The notes: generated by a model from the letters alone, not told the origin. A stretch of 64,000 nucleotides of DNA from Saprospiraceae bacterium (GCA_016715245.1 JADKAS010000002.1:310001-374000); one strand, 5' to 3'; counted from the first letter of the stretch, positions 45,171 through 54,127 are shown. Numbers and translations are program-made.

Positions 45171-46144
45171 CTACTTTTCTGATGCATTCATCAGTAAAAC
45201 TACATTGCCAATTTTCTGACCCGTTTCTACATAACGGTAGGCTTCAACGATATCATCAAGCACATAGGTTCTGTCAACCAGGGGTTTAAATTTTTTTTCC
45301 TCTACAAGTTGTTTCAAAAAGACGATATCAGATTTTTTTGTTTCCGGCAGGGGGAATAATATACGTTTTCCACCAAATATTTTTCCAAGGATAGCTCTCC
45401 AGATATTTTCCCCGTTTTGGCCCAATTCTGTGGATATATACACGCCATCATCCGATAAAATTTTTTTACAGGCACCAAACGAACTTTTCCCTACAGCATC
45501 AAAACCAGTTTAAATTTTTTTTTCGTAATCGTGTAGTCTTCAGTCTCATAACTGATCACGGCATCCGCACCCAGTGATTTAACAAGTCCGACATTTTTTG
45601 AATTACAGACTGCGGTCACTTCTACACCAAAAAATTTTAATAGTTGTACAGCAGCACTGCCAATAGCTCCTGTTGCACCGTATACCACGGCTTGCTGCCC
45701 TTTTTTAATCCCGGAAGCCATAATGTTGCCGAGTGCATAATGAGCACCTTCTGAGATAGGAGCGGCTTCCTCATAGGTCAAATGGTCGGGCATTTTTGTA
45801 ACCCCGGCACCGGATTTTATCACCATAAATTCGCCGTGACCTCCCCAGGTTTGATCGTTAAAGCCAAACACGCGGTCACCCGGAATAAATTCTGTAACCA
45901 GGCTGCCCACTTTTACTACCTTACCGGCAAATTCACATCCAAGGACAGGATTATGAGGACGAAACAAACCACTGAAAAATCTGGAAATGAAGTATTCTGC
46001 GCTGCGAAATCCCGCATCAGTTCTATTGACGGTAGACGCACATACTTTCACCAGGATTTCATCCTCTTTTGGTTCCGGTTTCGGTAGGTCACCAATGGAA
46101 ACTACTTCGGGTGGGCCGTATTTGGTGTGGATGGCTGCTTTCAT
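45171..46144 (-). CDS. Quinone-oxidoreductase-like MDR protein (frameshifted near 45512)
   Basis: This medium-chain dehydrogenase/reductase is of the NAD(P)H:quinone oxidoreductase type. As given, the frame from 46144 stops at 45491 after KFKLVLML. Adding one T to the TTTT at 45510-45513 continues it as LVFDAVGKSSFGACKKIL to the stop at 45171, about 324 residues in total. The N-terminal GroES-like domain (LGCEFAGKVVKVG, GDRVFGF) and the Rossmann loop VYGATGAIGSAAVQL are present. Catalytic zinc ligands are absent, so it is a reductase rather than a classical alcohol dehydrogenase. The substrate is unknown. Confidence 0.85.
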
Positions 46145-46488
46145 GTGTATAATGATTTTGGTGATAAAAAAATATTTACTTTACGTAAGGAAATGCGAAG
46201 CAAAACTTTTTATACGAAGGTTCACTTTTGATCTTTCGAAAGCGTCAAAGATACTAATGGAAGAGGATACCTCACTATATAATAAGACAGATTATGCAAA
46301 ACATTATACTAACCTCACTTTTAAAAGATCACAAATTTGGCAAAGGTATGCAATAAAAAGGTCGGTCTTTATATTCAAAATACCGGGGTACCAAGAATAT
46401 TGAAATTTGTTTTTTTATTGATTTTCAAATTTTTAGTTAATTGGAAAAAAATTGAAAGAAAAAATTGTGCTTAAAACAAAATAAAGTT
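46145..46488. other. Divergent intergenic region before the ribosomal cluster
   Basis: It contains a minus-strand TATCTTTG at 46246-46253 for the oxidoreductase gene and, at its right edge, the rpsL promoter. An open frame at 45987-46403 on the plus strand is antisense to the oxidoreductase and shows no coding character. Otherwise I see nothing. Confidence 0.5.
46246..46253 (-). promoter_or_regulatory. -7 element (TATCTTTG) of the oxidoreductase gene
   Basis: On the minus strand TATCTTTGACGC fits TAnnTTTG. It lies 101 nt before the ATG at 46144, giving a leader of about 95 nt. Confidence 0.5.
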
Positions 46489-46496
46489 TACCTTTG
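46465..46496 (+). promoter_or_regulatory. Promoter of the str operon (rpsL)
   Basis: TTG at 46465-46467, a 21-nt spacer and TACCTTTGCG with the -7 element at 46489-46496 match the Bacteroidota consensus well. The leader to the rpsL ATG (46562) is about 58 nt. It should be a strong, growth-related promoter driving rpsL, rpsG and fusA. Confidence 0.75.
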
Positions 46497-46561
46497 CGTC
46501 TCTTTTTAAAAAGGGTATGAAATGCCCCTAGTATTTTGTATATTTTAAATTCAAAAATAGT

Positions 46562-46936
46562 ATGCCAACTATTAACCAATTAGTAAGAAAAGGTAGAGAG
46601 AAAGTAGTGGTTGCCTCCAAGTCAAGAGCTTTGGATTCATGTCCTCAGAAAAGAGGTGTTTGTACCAGAGTGTATACGACAACACCTAAGAAACCTAACT
46701 CCGCCTTACGTAAAGTTGCTAAAGTTCGTCTTACCAACCAGATTGAGGTGATTGCTTATATCCCAGGTGAAGGACACAATCTTCAGGAACATTCCATTGT
46801 ACTGGTAAGAGGAGGTAGAGTAAAAGACCTTCCGGGAGTAAGATATACCATAGTACGGGGAGCCCTCGATACGGCAGGTGTAGCTAAAAGATTACAGAGC
46901 AGATCCAAATATGGAGCGAAAACCCCTAAAAAATAA
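46562..46936 (+). CDS. rpsL: 30S ribosomal protein S12
   Basis: S12 lies in the decoding centre and controls tRNA selection accuracy. The 124-residue sequence is canonical, with TTPKKPNSALRKVAKVRL and GGRVKDLPGVRY. K43 and K88, the usual streptomycin-resistance positions, are wild type, so target-based resistance is not expected. It is the first gene of the str operon and is followed 31 nt later by rpsG. As for its neighbours, the start shows A-rich sequence but no Shine-Dalgarno motif. Confidence 0.97.
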   Translation: MPTINQLVRKGREKVVVASKSRALDSCPQKRGVCTRVYTTTPKKPNSALRKVAKVRLTNQIEVIAYIPGEGHNLQEHSIVLVRGGRVKDLPGVRYTIVRGALDTAGVAKRLQSRSKYGAKTPKK

Positions 46937-46967
46937 TTTTTATACATTTATAATATCATTGTAAAAA

Positions 46968-47435
46968 ATGAGAAAAAGAAAAACAAAAAAGAGATTTATC
47001 CAGCCGGATCCAAGATTTAATGATCCAATGGTGACCCAGTTTGTCAATAACATGATGTGGGAGGGTAAAAAAAGCGTATCGTATGCTATTTTTTATGATG
47101 CCATGGATAGAATAGAGGCTAAACTAAGTGAAAATCCTCATGAAGTTTGGAAAAAAGCATTGGAAAATGTTATGCCTGCGGTAGAAGTAAGAAGTAAAAG
47201 AATTGGTGGGGCAACTTTCCAGATTCCAACTGAAATCAGACCGGCAAGGAGATTGTCTATAGGTATCAAATGGATCATCAGATTTTCCAGAGCAAGAAGT
47301 GGAAAAGGCATGGCTGATAAATTATCTGCAGAATTGATTGCCGCCAGTAAAGGTGAAGGCGCTGCGGTAAAAAGAAGAGAAGATACCCACAGAATGGCTG
47401 AAGCAAACAGAGCTTTTGCGCACTTTAAGGCTTAA
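46968..47435 (+). CDS. rpsG: 30S ribosomal protein S7
   Basis: S7 nucleates assembly of the 30S head and contacts the E-site tRNA. The 155-residue sequence is complete, with the basic N-terminus MRKRKTKKR, the core EVRSKRIGGATFQIPTEIRPARR and a C-terminal KRREDTHRMAEANRAFAHF. In other bacteria S7 represses the str operon by binding the rpsL-rpsG intercistronic RNA. Here that gap is 31 nt, too short for me to recognise such a site. It precedes fusA by 45 nt. Confidence 0.97.
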   Translation: MRKRKTKKRFIQPDPRFNDPMVTQFVNNMMWEGKKSVSYAIFYDAMDRIEAKLSENPHEVWKKALENVMPAVEVRSKRIGGATFQIPTEIRPARRLSIGIKWIIRFSRARSGKGMADKLSAELIAASKGEGAAVKRREDTHRMAEANRAFAHFKA

Positions 47436-47480
47436 TCTTATTTTTTTAATTATTTAGTAAAGAGTATCCATACCATTATC

Positions 47481-49643
47481 ATGGGAAAAGATTTAAAATA
47501 TACAAGAAATATTGGAATTGCGGCACACATTGATGCCGGTAAAACCACTACGACAGAAAGGATTTTGTATTACACCGGTATCAGCCACAAGATTGGTGAG
47601 GTACATGACGGTGCGGCTACGATGGACTGGATGGAGCAGGAGCAGGAAAGAGGTATTACTATTACCTCTGCAGCTACCACGTGTAGCTGGAGTTATCCTA
47701 CAGTTCAGGGTAAACCTACAGAAGATACAAAACCTTACCATTTTAATATCATTGATACCCCGGGTCACGTCGACTTTACTGTTGAAGTAAACCGGTCATT
47801 GAGGGTATTGGATGGTCTTGTATTTTTATTTAGTGCAGTTGATGGGGTAGAACCTCAGTCTGAAACCAACTGGCGTCTTGCGGAAAGATACCGTGTTCCA
47901 AGTATTGCCTTTGTCAATAAAATGGACAGATCAGGTGCAGATTTTTTTAATGTAGTAAACGATATTAAGGAAAAACTGGGTGCCAATGCTATTCCCCTTC
48001 AGGTTCCGATTGGAGCAGAAGAAAAGTTTAGAGGGGCTGTTGACTTGATTACTAAAGAAGCAATGGTTTGGAATGAAAGTGATCAGGGAATGACCTATCA
48101 GTCTATTCCAATTCCTGCTGATTTAATAGACATTGTGGATGAAGCAAGAGGAAAATTGATTGAAGCAATTGCAGATTATGACGAAGCATTGTTGGAGAAA
48201 TATTTTGAAGATCCTGATTCTATTTCAGTTGATGAAATCAGAGTAGCTATCAGAAAGGCAGTAATTGATCTTGCCTTTACACCGGTAATGTGTGGATCTG
48301 CATTTAAAAATAAAGGGGTTCAGGCAGTTTTGGATGCTGTTTGTGCTTATCTTCCATGTCCGCTTGATGTTGAAGCTATCAAAGGTATCAATCCTAAAAA
48401 TGACAAGGAGGAAGAAAGAAGACCTACCATAAAAGATCCGTTTGCTGCACTTGCTTTTAAAATTGCTACAGACCCTTATGTAGGTAGATTGGCTTTTATG
48501 AGGGTATATTCCGGCGCTTTGGATGCAGGTTCCTATGTATTGAATACGAGGTCAGGCAACAAGGAAAGAATTTCCAGATTATACCAGATGCACGCCAACA
48601 AACAAAATCCTATTGATAGGGTTGAAGCAGGTGATATTGCAGCTGGTGTTGGATTTAAAGACTTGAGAACAGGAGATACGTTGTGTGATGAAAGTCACCC
48701 TATTGTATTGGAAAGTATGGTGTTCCCTGATCCGGTAATTGGTCTTGCCATCGAACCAAAAACACAAAAAGACCTTGATAAATTGGGTATGGCCTTAGGC
48801 AAACTTGCTGAGGAAGATCCGACATTTAAGGTAAAATATGACGAAGAAACCAACCAGACTGTAATAAGCGGGATGGGAGAACTTCACCTTGAGATTATTG
48901 TTGACAGATTGAGACGAGAGTTTAAGGTAGAAGTTAATGAGGGAGCACCTCAGGTGAATTATAAAGAAGCATTGACGGCTAAAGTTGACCATACGGAAAG
49001 ATTGAAAAAACAATCAGGAGGTTCGGGTTTATTTGCCCAGATGTCTTTTGACCTTGGACCTGCAGATGAAACTTTCCTGCAATCAGACGATTTTAAATCA
49101 GGTAAAACCAAATTACAGTTTGTTAACGATGTATTTGGGGGATCTGTACCAAAAGAATATTTTGCTTCAATTATCAAAGGATTTAATTCCATGATGGATA
49201 ATGGAGTATTGGCTGGTTACAACATCGATAGTATGAAAGTGCGTCTATATGACGGACAGACACATGCGGTAGACTCCAAACCACTTGCCTTTGAATTGTG
49301 TGCAAAGGAAGGTTTTAAAGAGGCTGCCAAAAAATGTAATCCAGTATTATTGGAGCCAATTATGAAGCTGGAAGTAGTTTCTCCTGACGAATATGTAGGA
49401 TCTGTAATAGGTGATTTAAACAGACGAAGAGGTATGCCGAAAGGACAGGAGCCAAGAACAGGAGGGGCGGTTTCTATATCCGCTGAAGTACCGTTATCTG
49501 AAATGTTTGGATATGTTACACAGCTTAGAACCATTACTTCGGGCCGAGCAAGCAGTAGTATGGAATTTAGCCATTATGCACCGGCACCAAAAGGTATTGC
49601 TGAAGGTATAATTGAGAAGGCAAAAGGCACAATCAAGGCTTAA
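47481..49643 (+). CDS. fusA: Elongation factor G
   Basis: EF-G is the GTPase that drives translocation. The 720-residue protein has the P-loop AHIDAGKTTTTE starting at residue 15, switch II DTPGHVDF and NKMD in the G domain, then domains II to V ending in SHYAPAPKGIAEGII. The length and all motifs are those of a standard EF-G, with a Bacteroidota-type insertion near GKPTEDTKPYHF (residues 73-88). No tuf gene follows; the next gene is rpsJ, behind its own promoter. Confidence 0.97.
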   Translation: MGKDLKYTRNIGIAAHIDAGKTTTTERILYYTGISHKIGEVHDGAATMDWMEQEQERGITITSAATTCSWSYPTVQGKPTEDTKPYHFNIIDTPGHVDFTVEVNRSLRVLDGLVFLFSAVDGVEPQSETNWRLAERYRVPSIAFVNKMDRSGADFFNVVNDIKEKLGANAIPLQVPIGAEEKFRGAVDLITKEAMVWNESDQGMTYQSIPIPADLIDIVDEARGKLIEAIADYDEALLEKYFEDPDSISVDEIRVAIRKAVIDLAFTPVMCGSAFKNKGVQAVLDAVCAYLPCPLDVEAIKGINPKNDKEEERRPTIKDPFAALAFKIATDPYVGRLAFMRVYSGALDAGSYVLNTRSGNKERISRLYQMHANKQNPIDRVEAGDIAAGVGFKDLRTGDTLCDESHPIVLESMVFPDPVIGLAIEPKTQKDLDKLGMALGKLAEEDPTFKVKYDEETNQTVISGMGELHLEIIVDRLRREFKVEVNEGAPQVNYKEALTAKVDHTERLKKQSGGSGLFAQMSFDLGPADETFLQSDDFKSGKTKLQFVNDVFGGSVPKEYFASIIKGFNSMMDNGVLAGYNIDSMKVRLYDGQTHAVDSKPLAFELCAKEGFKEAAKKCNPVLLEPIMKLEVVSPDEYVGSVIGDLNRRRGMPKGQEPRTGGAVSISAEVPLSEMFGYVTQLRTITSGRASSSMEFSHYAPAPKGIAEGIIEKAKGTIKA

Positions 49644-49674
49644 GTAAACAGATTTTAAAAAAAGTTAATAATTA

Positions 49675-49706
49675 TTTTGTAATTAAAATTTTTGAGTCTA
49701 TCTTTG
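49675..49706 (+). promoter_or_regulatory. Promoter of the S10 operon (rpsJ)
   Basis: TTTTG at 49675-49679, a 19-nt spacer and TATCTTTGCGG with the -7 element at 49699-49706. It lies in the 102-nt fusA-rpsJ gap, 39 nt before the rpsJ ATG. It should start the long S10-spc-alpha transcript independently of the str promoter. Confidence 0.75.
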
Positions 49707-49745
49707 CGGCCTCAAAAAAAAGAGCATAAATTTTAAAAATAGGTT

Positions 49746-50054
49746 ATGAATCAAAAAATCAGGATAAAACTCTGTTCTTACGATCACAACTTGGTAGACA
49801 AAAGTACCGAGAAGATTGTGAAAACAGTTAAAAACAGCGGTGCTGTTATTTCTGGTCCGATTCCGCTGCCCACCGAGAAGGAAGTTTTTACCGTTTTGCG
49901 TTCCCCGCACGTAAACAAAAAATCTCGAGAGCAGTTTCAGTTAAGGACCCACAAACGAGTTATCGAGATTTTCACACCAACACAAAAGACAGTGGATGCA
50001 CTATCAAAATTAGAGCTTCCAAGTGGTGTGGATATCCAGGTTAAGCTCACGTAA
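49746..50054 (+). CDS. rpsJ: 30S ribosomal protein S10
   Basis: S10 is part of the 30S head and, as NusE, of transcription antitermination complexes. The 102-residue protein is canonical, with IRIKLCSYDHNLVDKSTEKIV, GPIPLPTEKEVFTVLRSPHVNKKSREQF and the final GVDIQVKL. It is the first gene after the S10 promoter, followed 88 nt later by rplC. I see no obvious L4-type leader structure upstream, the leader being under 40 nt. Confidence 0.97.
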   Translation: MNQKIRIKLCSYDHNLVDKSTEKIVKTVKNSGAVISGPIPLPTEKEVFTVLRSPHVNKKSREQFQLRTHKRVIEIFTPTQKTVDALSKLELPSGVDIQVKLT

Positions 50055-50142
50055 CCACCGGATTATTTTAATTTTTTAGATTCAAGGTATAGTTTTTTTA
50101 CCATTATCTAAAGTTTAAAGTCTTTAGTTAAAATTTTTAATC

Positions 50143-50763
50143 ATGAATGGATTAATAGGAAGAAAAATTGGTATGACCAGTATTTTCGATGCGGCAGGAA
50201 AAAATATTGCCTGTACCGTAATCGAAGCTTCACCCAACATTGTCACGCAGGTTAAAACCGTCGAGTCTGATGGGTATGATGCGCTGCAATTGGCTTACGG
50301 TGAGGCCAAACAGAAAAACGTTACACAACCATTAAGCGGACACTTTTCCAATGCAAATACAACTCCCAAACAAAAAGTAGTTGAATTCAGAAATTATCCG
50401 GCCGCCAAGGCAATTGGAGAAGCGATTGAATTGACTGAGGTTTTTTCAGAGGGAGATACCGTACATGCCATTGGGACTTCAAAAGGAAAAGGATTTCAGG
50501 GTGTTGTGAAAAGACACAAATTCAGTGGTGTTGGCCAGTCTACACACGGTCAGCACAACAGGTTGAGAGCCCCGGGTTCAGTTGGAGCTTCTGCTTGGCC
50601 TTCACGTGTATTTAAAGGTGTGAGAATGGCAGGTAGAATGGGTAACGAAAGAGTGAAGACAAAAAATTTAAAGATTGTAAAGCTTTTACCTGAAAAAAAT
50701 CTGATACTTATTCAAGGTTCAGTTCCAGGTTTTAAAGGTTCTTTTGTAATCATTGAAAAATAG
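50143..50763 (+). CDS. rplC: 50S ribosomal protein L3
   Basis: L3 binds near the peptidyl-transferase centre and is an early 50S assembly factor. The 206 residues include the opening GLIGRKIGMTSIFD, the central loop KGFQGVVKRHKFSGVGQSTHG and the C-terminal GRMGNERVKTKNLKIVK. The sequence is complete. It is followed by rplD after four nt, implying coupled translation. Confidence 0.97.
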   Translation: MNGLIGRKIGMTSIFDAAGKNIACTVIEASPNIVTQVKTVESDGYDALQLAYGEAKQKNVTQPLSGHFSNANTTPKQKVVEFRNYPAAKAIGEAIELTEVFSEGDTVHAIGTSKGKGFQGVVKRHKFSGVGQSTHGQHNRLRAPGSVGASAWPSRVFKGVRMAGRMGNERVKTKNLKIVKLLPEKNLILIQGSVPGFKGSFVIIEK

Positions 50764-50767
50764 GAAG

Positions 50768-51391
50768 ATGAAACTCGAAGTATTAAATATTCAAGGACAA
50801 AGTACCGGAAGACAAATTGAATTACCGGAAAGTTATTTTGGTGTTGAGCCAAATGCACATGCAGTATATCTTGCGGTTAAACAGTACAATGCTGCTCAAA
50901 GACAAGGTACGCATAAAGCTAAAGAAAAATGGGAGATCTCAAAATCGACCAAGAAACTAAAGAGACAAAAGGGTACAGGTACTGCAAGGGCAGGTTCTGC
51001 AAAAAGTCCGCTTTTCAGAGGTGGGGGACGTGTATTTGGACCTAAACCACACGACTATTACATTGATGTAAATAAAAAGGTAAAATTCCTTGCAAAGGCT
51101 TCTGTATTGTCTGATAAGGCACAAAAAGGAATGCTTAAAATTGTTGAGGATTTTCAGTTTGAAAAACCAAGTACTAAAGAGTTTTCAAAAATGCTGACCA
51201 ATCTTCAGGTAAACGGAAAGTCGTTGCTGGTAGTTGATGCAGAAAATTCCAATGTATATTTGTCAGGTAGAAACCTTGCCAAATCCGGCGTTGCCACAGT
51301 AAAGGATGTTAATACATTTCAGATATTAAATGCGGATGTGTTGATACTTTCTGAAAATTCAGTTAAAAAACTTCAACAAGTTCAAGCCTAA
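50768..51391 (+). CDS. rplD: 50S ribosomal protein L4
   Basis: L4 lines the exit tunnel and, in some bacteria, regulates the S10 operon. The frame opens at 50753, inside rplC, but the ATG at 50768 (MKLEVLNIQG) is the family start, giving 207 residues. The tunnel loop RQKGTGTARAGSAKSPLFRGGGRVFGPKPHDY is present (split here in two parts: KRQKGTGTARAGS and SPLFRGGGRVFGPKP). The C-terminus is normal. Confidence 0.95.
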   Translation: MKLEVLNIQGQSTGRQIELPESYFGVEPNAHAVYLAVKQYNAAQRQGTHKAKEKWEISKSTKKLKRQKGTGTARAGSAKSPLFRGGGRVFGPKPHDYYIDVNKKVKFLAKASVLSDKAQKGMLKIVEDFQFEKPSTKEFSKMLTNLQVNGKSLLVVDAENSNVYLSGRNLAKSGVATVKDVNTFQILNADVLILSENSVKKLQQVQA

Positions 51392-51401
51392 ATAAGAAGA
51401 C

Positions 51402-51704
51402 ATGAAACAAATATTAATTAAACCGGTGGTTTCAGAAAAGTCAGAGAGAGGATCCAACAAGAATAATGTATATACATTTATAGTTGACAAATCCGCTAAT
51501 AAAATTGAAATCAAAAAAGCAGTGGAAGCAATGTATGCAACCAATGTTGTTGGAGTTAATACGGCTGTCATGCCTGCAAAACTAAAAACAAGGAATACTA
51601 AAACTGCCATTTTAAAGGGTAGGGTTAGTGCTTATAAAAAAGCGTTTGTGACTTTGGCAGCAGGTGAAGAGCTTGATATTTACGGATCAGCAGAAAACGA
51701 ATAA
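51402..51704 (+). CDS. rplW: 50S ribosomal protein L23
   Basis: L23 sits at the tunnel exit and docks trigger factor and SRP. The 100-residue protein has the usual start ILIKPVVSEKSERG, then NVYTFIVDKSANKIEIKKAVEAMY and an extended KLKTRNTKTAILKG loop. It lies ten nt after rplD and 30 nt before rplB. Confidence 0.96.
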   Translation: MKQILIKPVVSEKSERGSNKNNVYTFIVDKSANKIEIKKAVEAMYATNVVGVNTAVMPAKLKTRNTKTAILKGRVSAYKKAFVTLAAGEELDIYGSAENE

Positions 51705-51734
51705 TTATTTTAATTCTATATAAAGAATTGTAAT

Positions 51735-52559
51735 ATGGCAATCAGAAAATTTAAACCCGTCACGCCCGGTCTGAGAAACAGAGTGGGAAATGGCTTTGCG
51801 GAATTGACTACAGATTCTCCTGAAAAAAGTTTGATTTCAAGGGGTGGTAAGTCAGGAGGAAGAAATCATACCGGTAAAATGACCGTGAGGCAATTAGGCG
51901 GTGGGCATAAAAGAAGATACCGGGTTATCGATTTTAAAAGAGATAAAGATGGAATTCCTGCAAAAGTGGCTTCTATTGAATACGACCCGAACCGATCTGC
52001 ATTTATTGCTTTACTGAATTATGTGGATGGAGAAAAAAGATACATCATTGCTCCGGATAAACTTTTGGTTGGTGATACTGTATTATCAGGAAGTACAGCA
52101 ACTCCTGACAATGGAAACGCATTGTTTTTGAGTCAGGTTCCGTTGGGAGCCAACATACATTCTATTGAAATGCAACCGGGTAAAGGTGCAGCGTTGGCCA
52201 GAAGTGCCGGTACATACTGCACTATGATGGGAAGAGAAGGTATTTATGCCATTGTAAAACTTCCTTCTGGAGAAGTTCGTAGAATTTTGTTGACATGTAA
52301 AGCCGTAATGGGAAGAACCTCCAATCCTGACCATGGACTTACCGTTTCTGGAAAAGCGGGTAAATCCAGACATTTGGGAAGGAGACCAAGGGTAAGAGGG
52401 GTTGCGATGAACCCTGTTGATCACCCGATGGGAGGTGGAGAAGGTCGTTCTTCAGGAGGTCACCCTAGATCACGAACAGGTATAATGGCTAAAGGTCAGA
52501 AAACCAGAGACGTGAACAAGGCGTCCAACAGATTAATTATTTCAAAAAGGAAAAAATAA
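51735..52559 (+). CDS. rplB: 50S ribosomal protein L2
   Basis: L2 is needed for subunit joining and peptidyl-transferase function. The 274 residues include GGGHKRRYRVIDFKRDKDGIPA, the SH3-like core and the C-terminal block AMNPVDHPMGGGEGRS with the functionally important histidine, followed by TRDVNKASNRLI. It is complete and syntenic between rplW and rpsS. Confidence 0.97.
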   Translation: MAIRKFKPVTPGLRNRVGNGFAELTTDSPEKSLISRGGKSGGRNHTGKMTVRQLGGGHKRRYRVIDFKRDKDGIPAKVASIEYDPNRSAFIALLNYVDGEKRYIIAPDKLLVGDTVLSGSTATPDNGNALFLSQVPLGANIHSIEMQPGKGAALARSAGTYCTMMGREGIYAIVKLPSGEVRRILLTCKAVMGRTSNPDHGLTVSGKAGKSRHLGRRPRVRGVAMNPVDHPMGGGEGRSSGGHPRSRTGIMAKGQKTRDVNKASNRLIISKRKK

Positions 52560-52576
52560 TATTTAAATTTATACAA

Positions 52577-52840
52577 ATGGCTAGGTCAATAAAAAAAGGT
52601 CCATACGTGTTTCACAAACTTTTGGACAAAGTATTGAAAGCAAATGACTCCAATAAAAAAGGTGTTATCAAAACATGGTCGAGATCATCTATGATTATAC
52701 CTGATATGATTGGTCATACGATTGCCGTCCATAACGGAAGGTCATTCATTCCTGTTTTCGTTACGGAGAATATGGTAGGTCATAAGTTGGGTGAGTTTTC
52801 TCCCACAAGGACTTTTAAAGGCCATTCCGGTAAAAAATAA
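52577..52840 (+). CDS. rpsS: 30S ribosomal protein S19
   Basis: S19 binds 16S rRNA with S13 in the head. The 87 residues carry MARSIKKGPYV, IKTWSRSSMIIPDMIGHTIAVHNG and the end HKLGEFSPTRTFKGHSGKK, all typical. It follows rplB by 17 nt and precedes rplV by 37 nt. Confidence 0.97.
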   Translation: MARSIKKGPYVFHKLLDKVLKANDSNKKGVIKTWSRSSMIIPDMIGHTIAVHNGRSFIPVFVTENMVGHKLGEFSPTRTFKGHSGKK

Positions 52841-52877
52841 CATTAATTAAAGATATAAGCAATAAAAATAATATATC

Positions 52878-53234
52878 ATGGAGGCTGTTGCAAAATTAAA
52901 AAATTGTCCGATGTCAGCGCGAAAGATGCGGCTTGTCGTAGACAATATCAGAGGCAAATCAGTAGATGATGCTTTGAATATCTTAAAGTATACCAATAAA
53001 GAAGCTGCAGTTTGGTTAAACAAAGTAGTTTTGTCTGCGGTATCAAACTGGGTAAATAAATCAGGTGATTTAAGTCCTGAAGACTACAAATTGTTTATCA
53101 AAACAGCATTTGTTGATGGTGGAGCTATTTTAAAAAGATTCCGTCCTGCACCTCACGGAAGAGCACACAGGATTAGAAAAAGAACCAACCACGTCACGAT
53201 AGTTGTAGATAATAAAGTTAAAATAGAAGAATAA
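52878..53234 (+). CDS. rplV: 50S ribosomal protein L22
   Basis: L22 extends into the exit tunnel at its constriction. The 118 residues contain LKNCPMSARKMRLVVDNIRGK, a long central helix and the tunnel hairpin FRPAPHGRAHRIRKRTNHVTI. The hairpin looks wild type, so I see no deletion of the macrolide-resistance kind. It precedes rpsC by 15 nt. Confidence 0.97.
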   Translation: MEAVAKLKNCPMSARKMRLVVDNIRGKSVDDALNILKYTNKEAAVWLNKVVLSAVSNWVNKSGDLSPEDYKLFIKTAFVDGGAILKRFRPAPHGRAHRIRKRTNHVTIVVDNKVKIEE

Positions 53235-53249
53235 AAAAGTAAAACCAAT

Positions 53250-54038
53250 ATGGGTCAGAAAACAAATCCAATAGGTAATAGATTAGGAATCATCAAGGGA
53301 TGGGATTCAAGCTGGTTTGGTGGCAAAGATTTTGGCGCTAAAGTAGTTGAAGACGAAAAAATAAGAGTATATCTGAATGCCCGTATTCCTAAGGGTGGTA
53401 TTTCTAAAATAGTAATCGAACGAACACTTAAAAGAGTAACGGTTACTATCCACACTTCAAGACCGGGTATTATTATTGGGAAAGGTGGACAAGAAGTAGA
53501 CAGAATTAAGGAAGAGTTGAAAAAACTTACCAAAAAGGATGTTCAGATTAACATCATTGAAATCAGAAAACCCGAAATTGATGCAGCTATTGTTGGTGAA
53601 ACTATTGCCAAACAAATTGAATCCAGGGTTAATTATAAAAGAGCCATAAAAATGGGTATTCAGGCTGCTATCAGAGCAGGAGCTGAAGGAATTAAAGTGA
53701 GAGCCAGCGGCAGATTGAACGGCGCAGAGATGGCAAGAAGTGAAGAATTTAAAGAAGGAAGAACGCCTCTGCATACTTTTAGGGCAGATATCGATTATTC
53801 TATAAAAGAAGCCTTAACAGTATACGGTAAAATCGGAATCAAAACCTGGATTTGTAAAGGTGAGGTACTTGAGAAAAGAGATTTATCTCCAAATGTAGGT
53901 GTCGGTAAAGTTAATGAAACCGGTAGCGGAAACAACAGCGGCGGTGACAGAGGAGGAAGAAGAGATGACAGGAGAGGAGGAGATGACAGAAGAAGAAACG
54001 ACAATCGCGGAGGTGGTGGTCAAAGGTCAAGAAAATAA
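53250..54038 (+). CDS. rpsC: 30S ribosomal protein S3 with Gly/Arg-rich C-terminal extension
   Basis: S3 lies at the mRNA entry channel and has helicase-like function. The 262 residues include the KH domain (RPGIIIGKGGQEVDRI, GxxG-type) and the C-terminal S3 domain with GRLNGAEMARSE and GKIGIKTWICKGEVL. After about residue 212 a low-complexity tail of some 50 residues is rich in Gly, Arg, Asp and Asn, with RGG and DRRGGDDRR units. E. coli S3 ends near residue 233. The tail is likely disordered and RNA-binding; I believe similar tails occur in other Bacteroidota. Confidence 0.96.
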   Translation: MGQKTNPIGNRLGIIKGWDSSWFGGKDFGAKVVEDEKIRVYLNARIPKGGISKIVIERTLKRVTVTIHTSRPGIIIGKGGQEVDRIKEELKKLTKKDVQINIIEIRKPEIDAAIVGETIAKQIESRVNYKRAIKMGIQAAIRAGAEGIKVRASGRLNGAEMARSEEFKEGRTPLHTFRADIDYSIKEALTVYGKIGIKTWICKGEVLEKRDLSPNVGVGKVNETGSGNNSGGDRGGRRDDRRGGDDRRRNDNRGGGGQRSRK

Positions 54039-54077
54039 AATTGCAAAACTGATATCAATTTATTGAATAAAAAGTAT

Positions 54078-54085
54078 TACTTTTG
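54078..54085 (+). promoter_or_regulatory. Possible internal -7 element (TACTTTTG) before rplP
   Basis: TACTTTTGTGG fits TAnnTTTG and lies in the 89-nt rpsC-rplP gap, the longest gap downstream of rplC within the S10/spc genes. The only TTG nearby (54063-54065) is too close, so the -33 element is unclear. It may be a secondary promoter for the second half of the cluster. Confidence 0.4.
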
Positions 54086-54127
54086 TGGCACTTTTTCAAA
54101 AAAGTAATATAAAATAAAGATATAGCC

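Noticed and set aside
45987..46403. Plus-strand frame opposite the oxidoreductase
   Set aside because: It is antisense to a well-supported gene and has no coding character outside the overlap.
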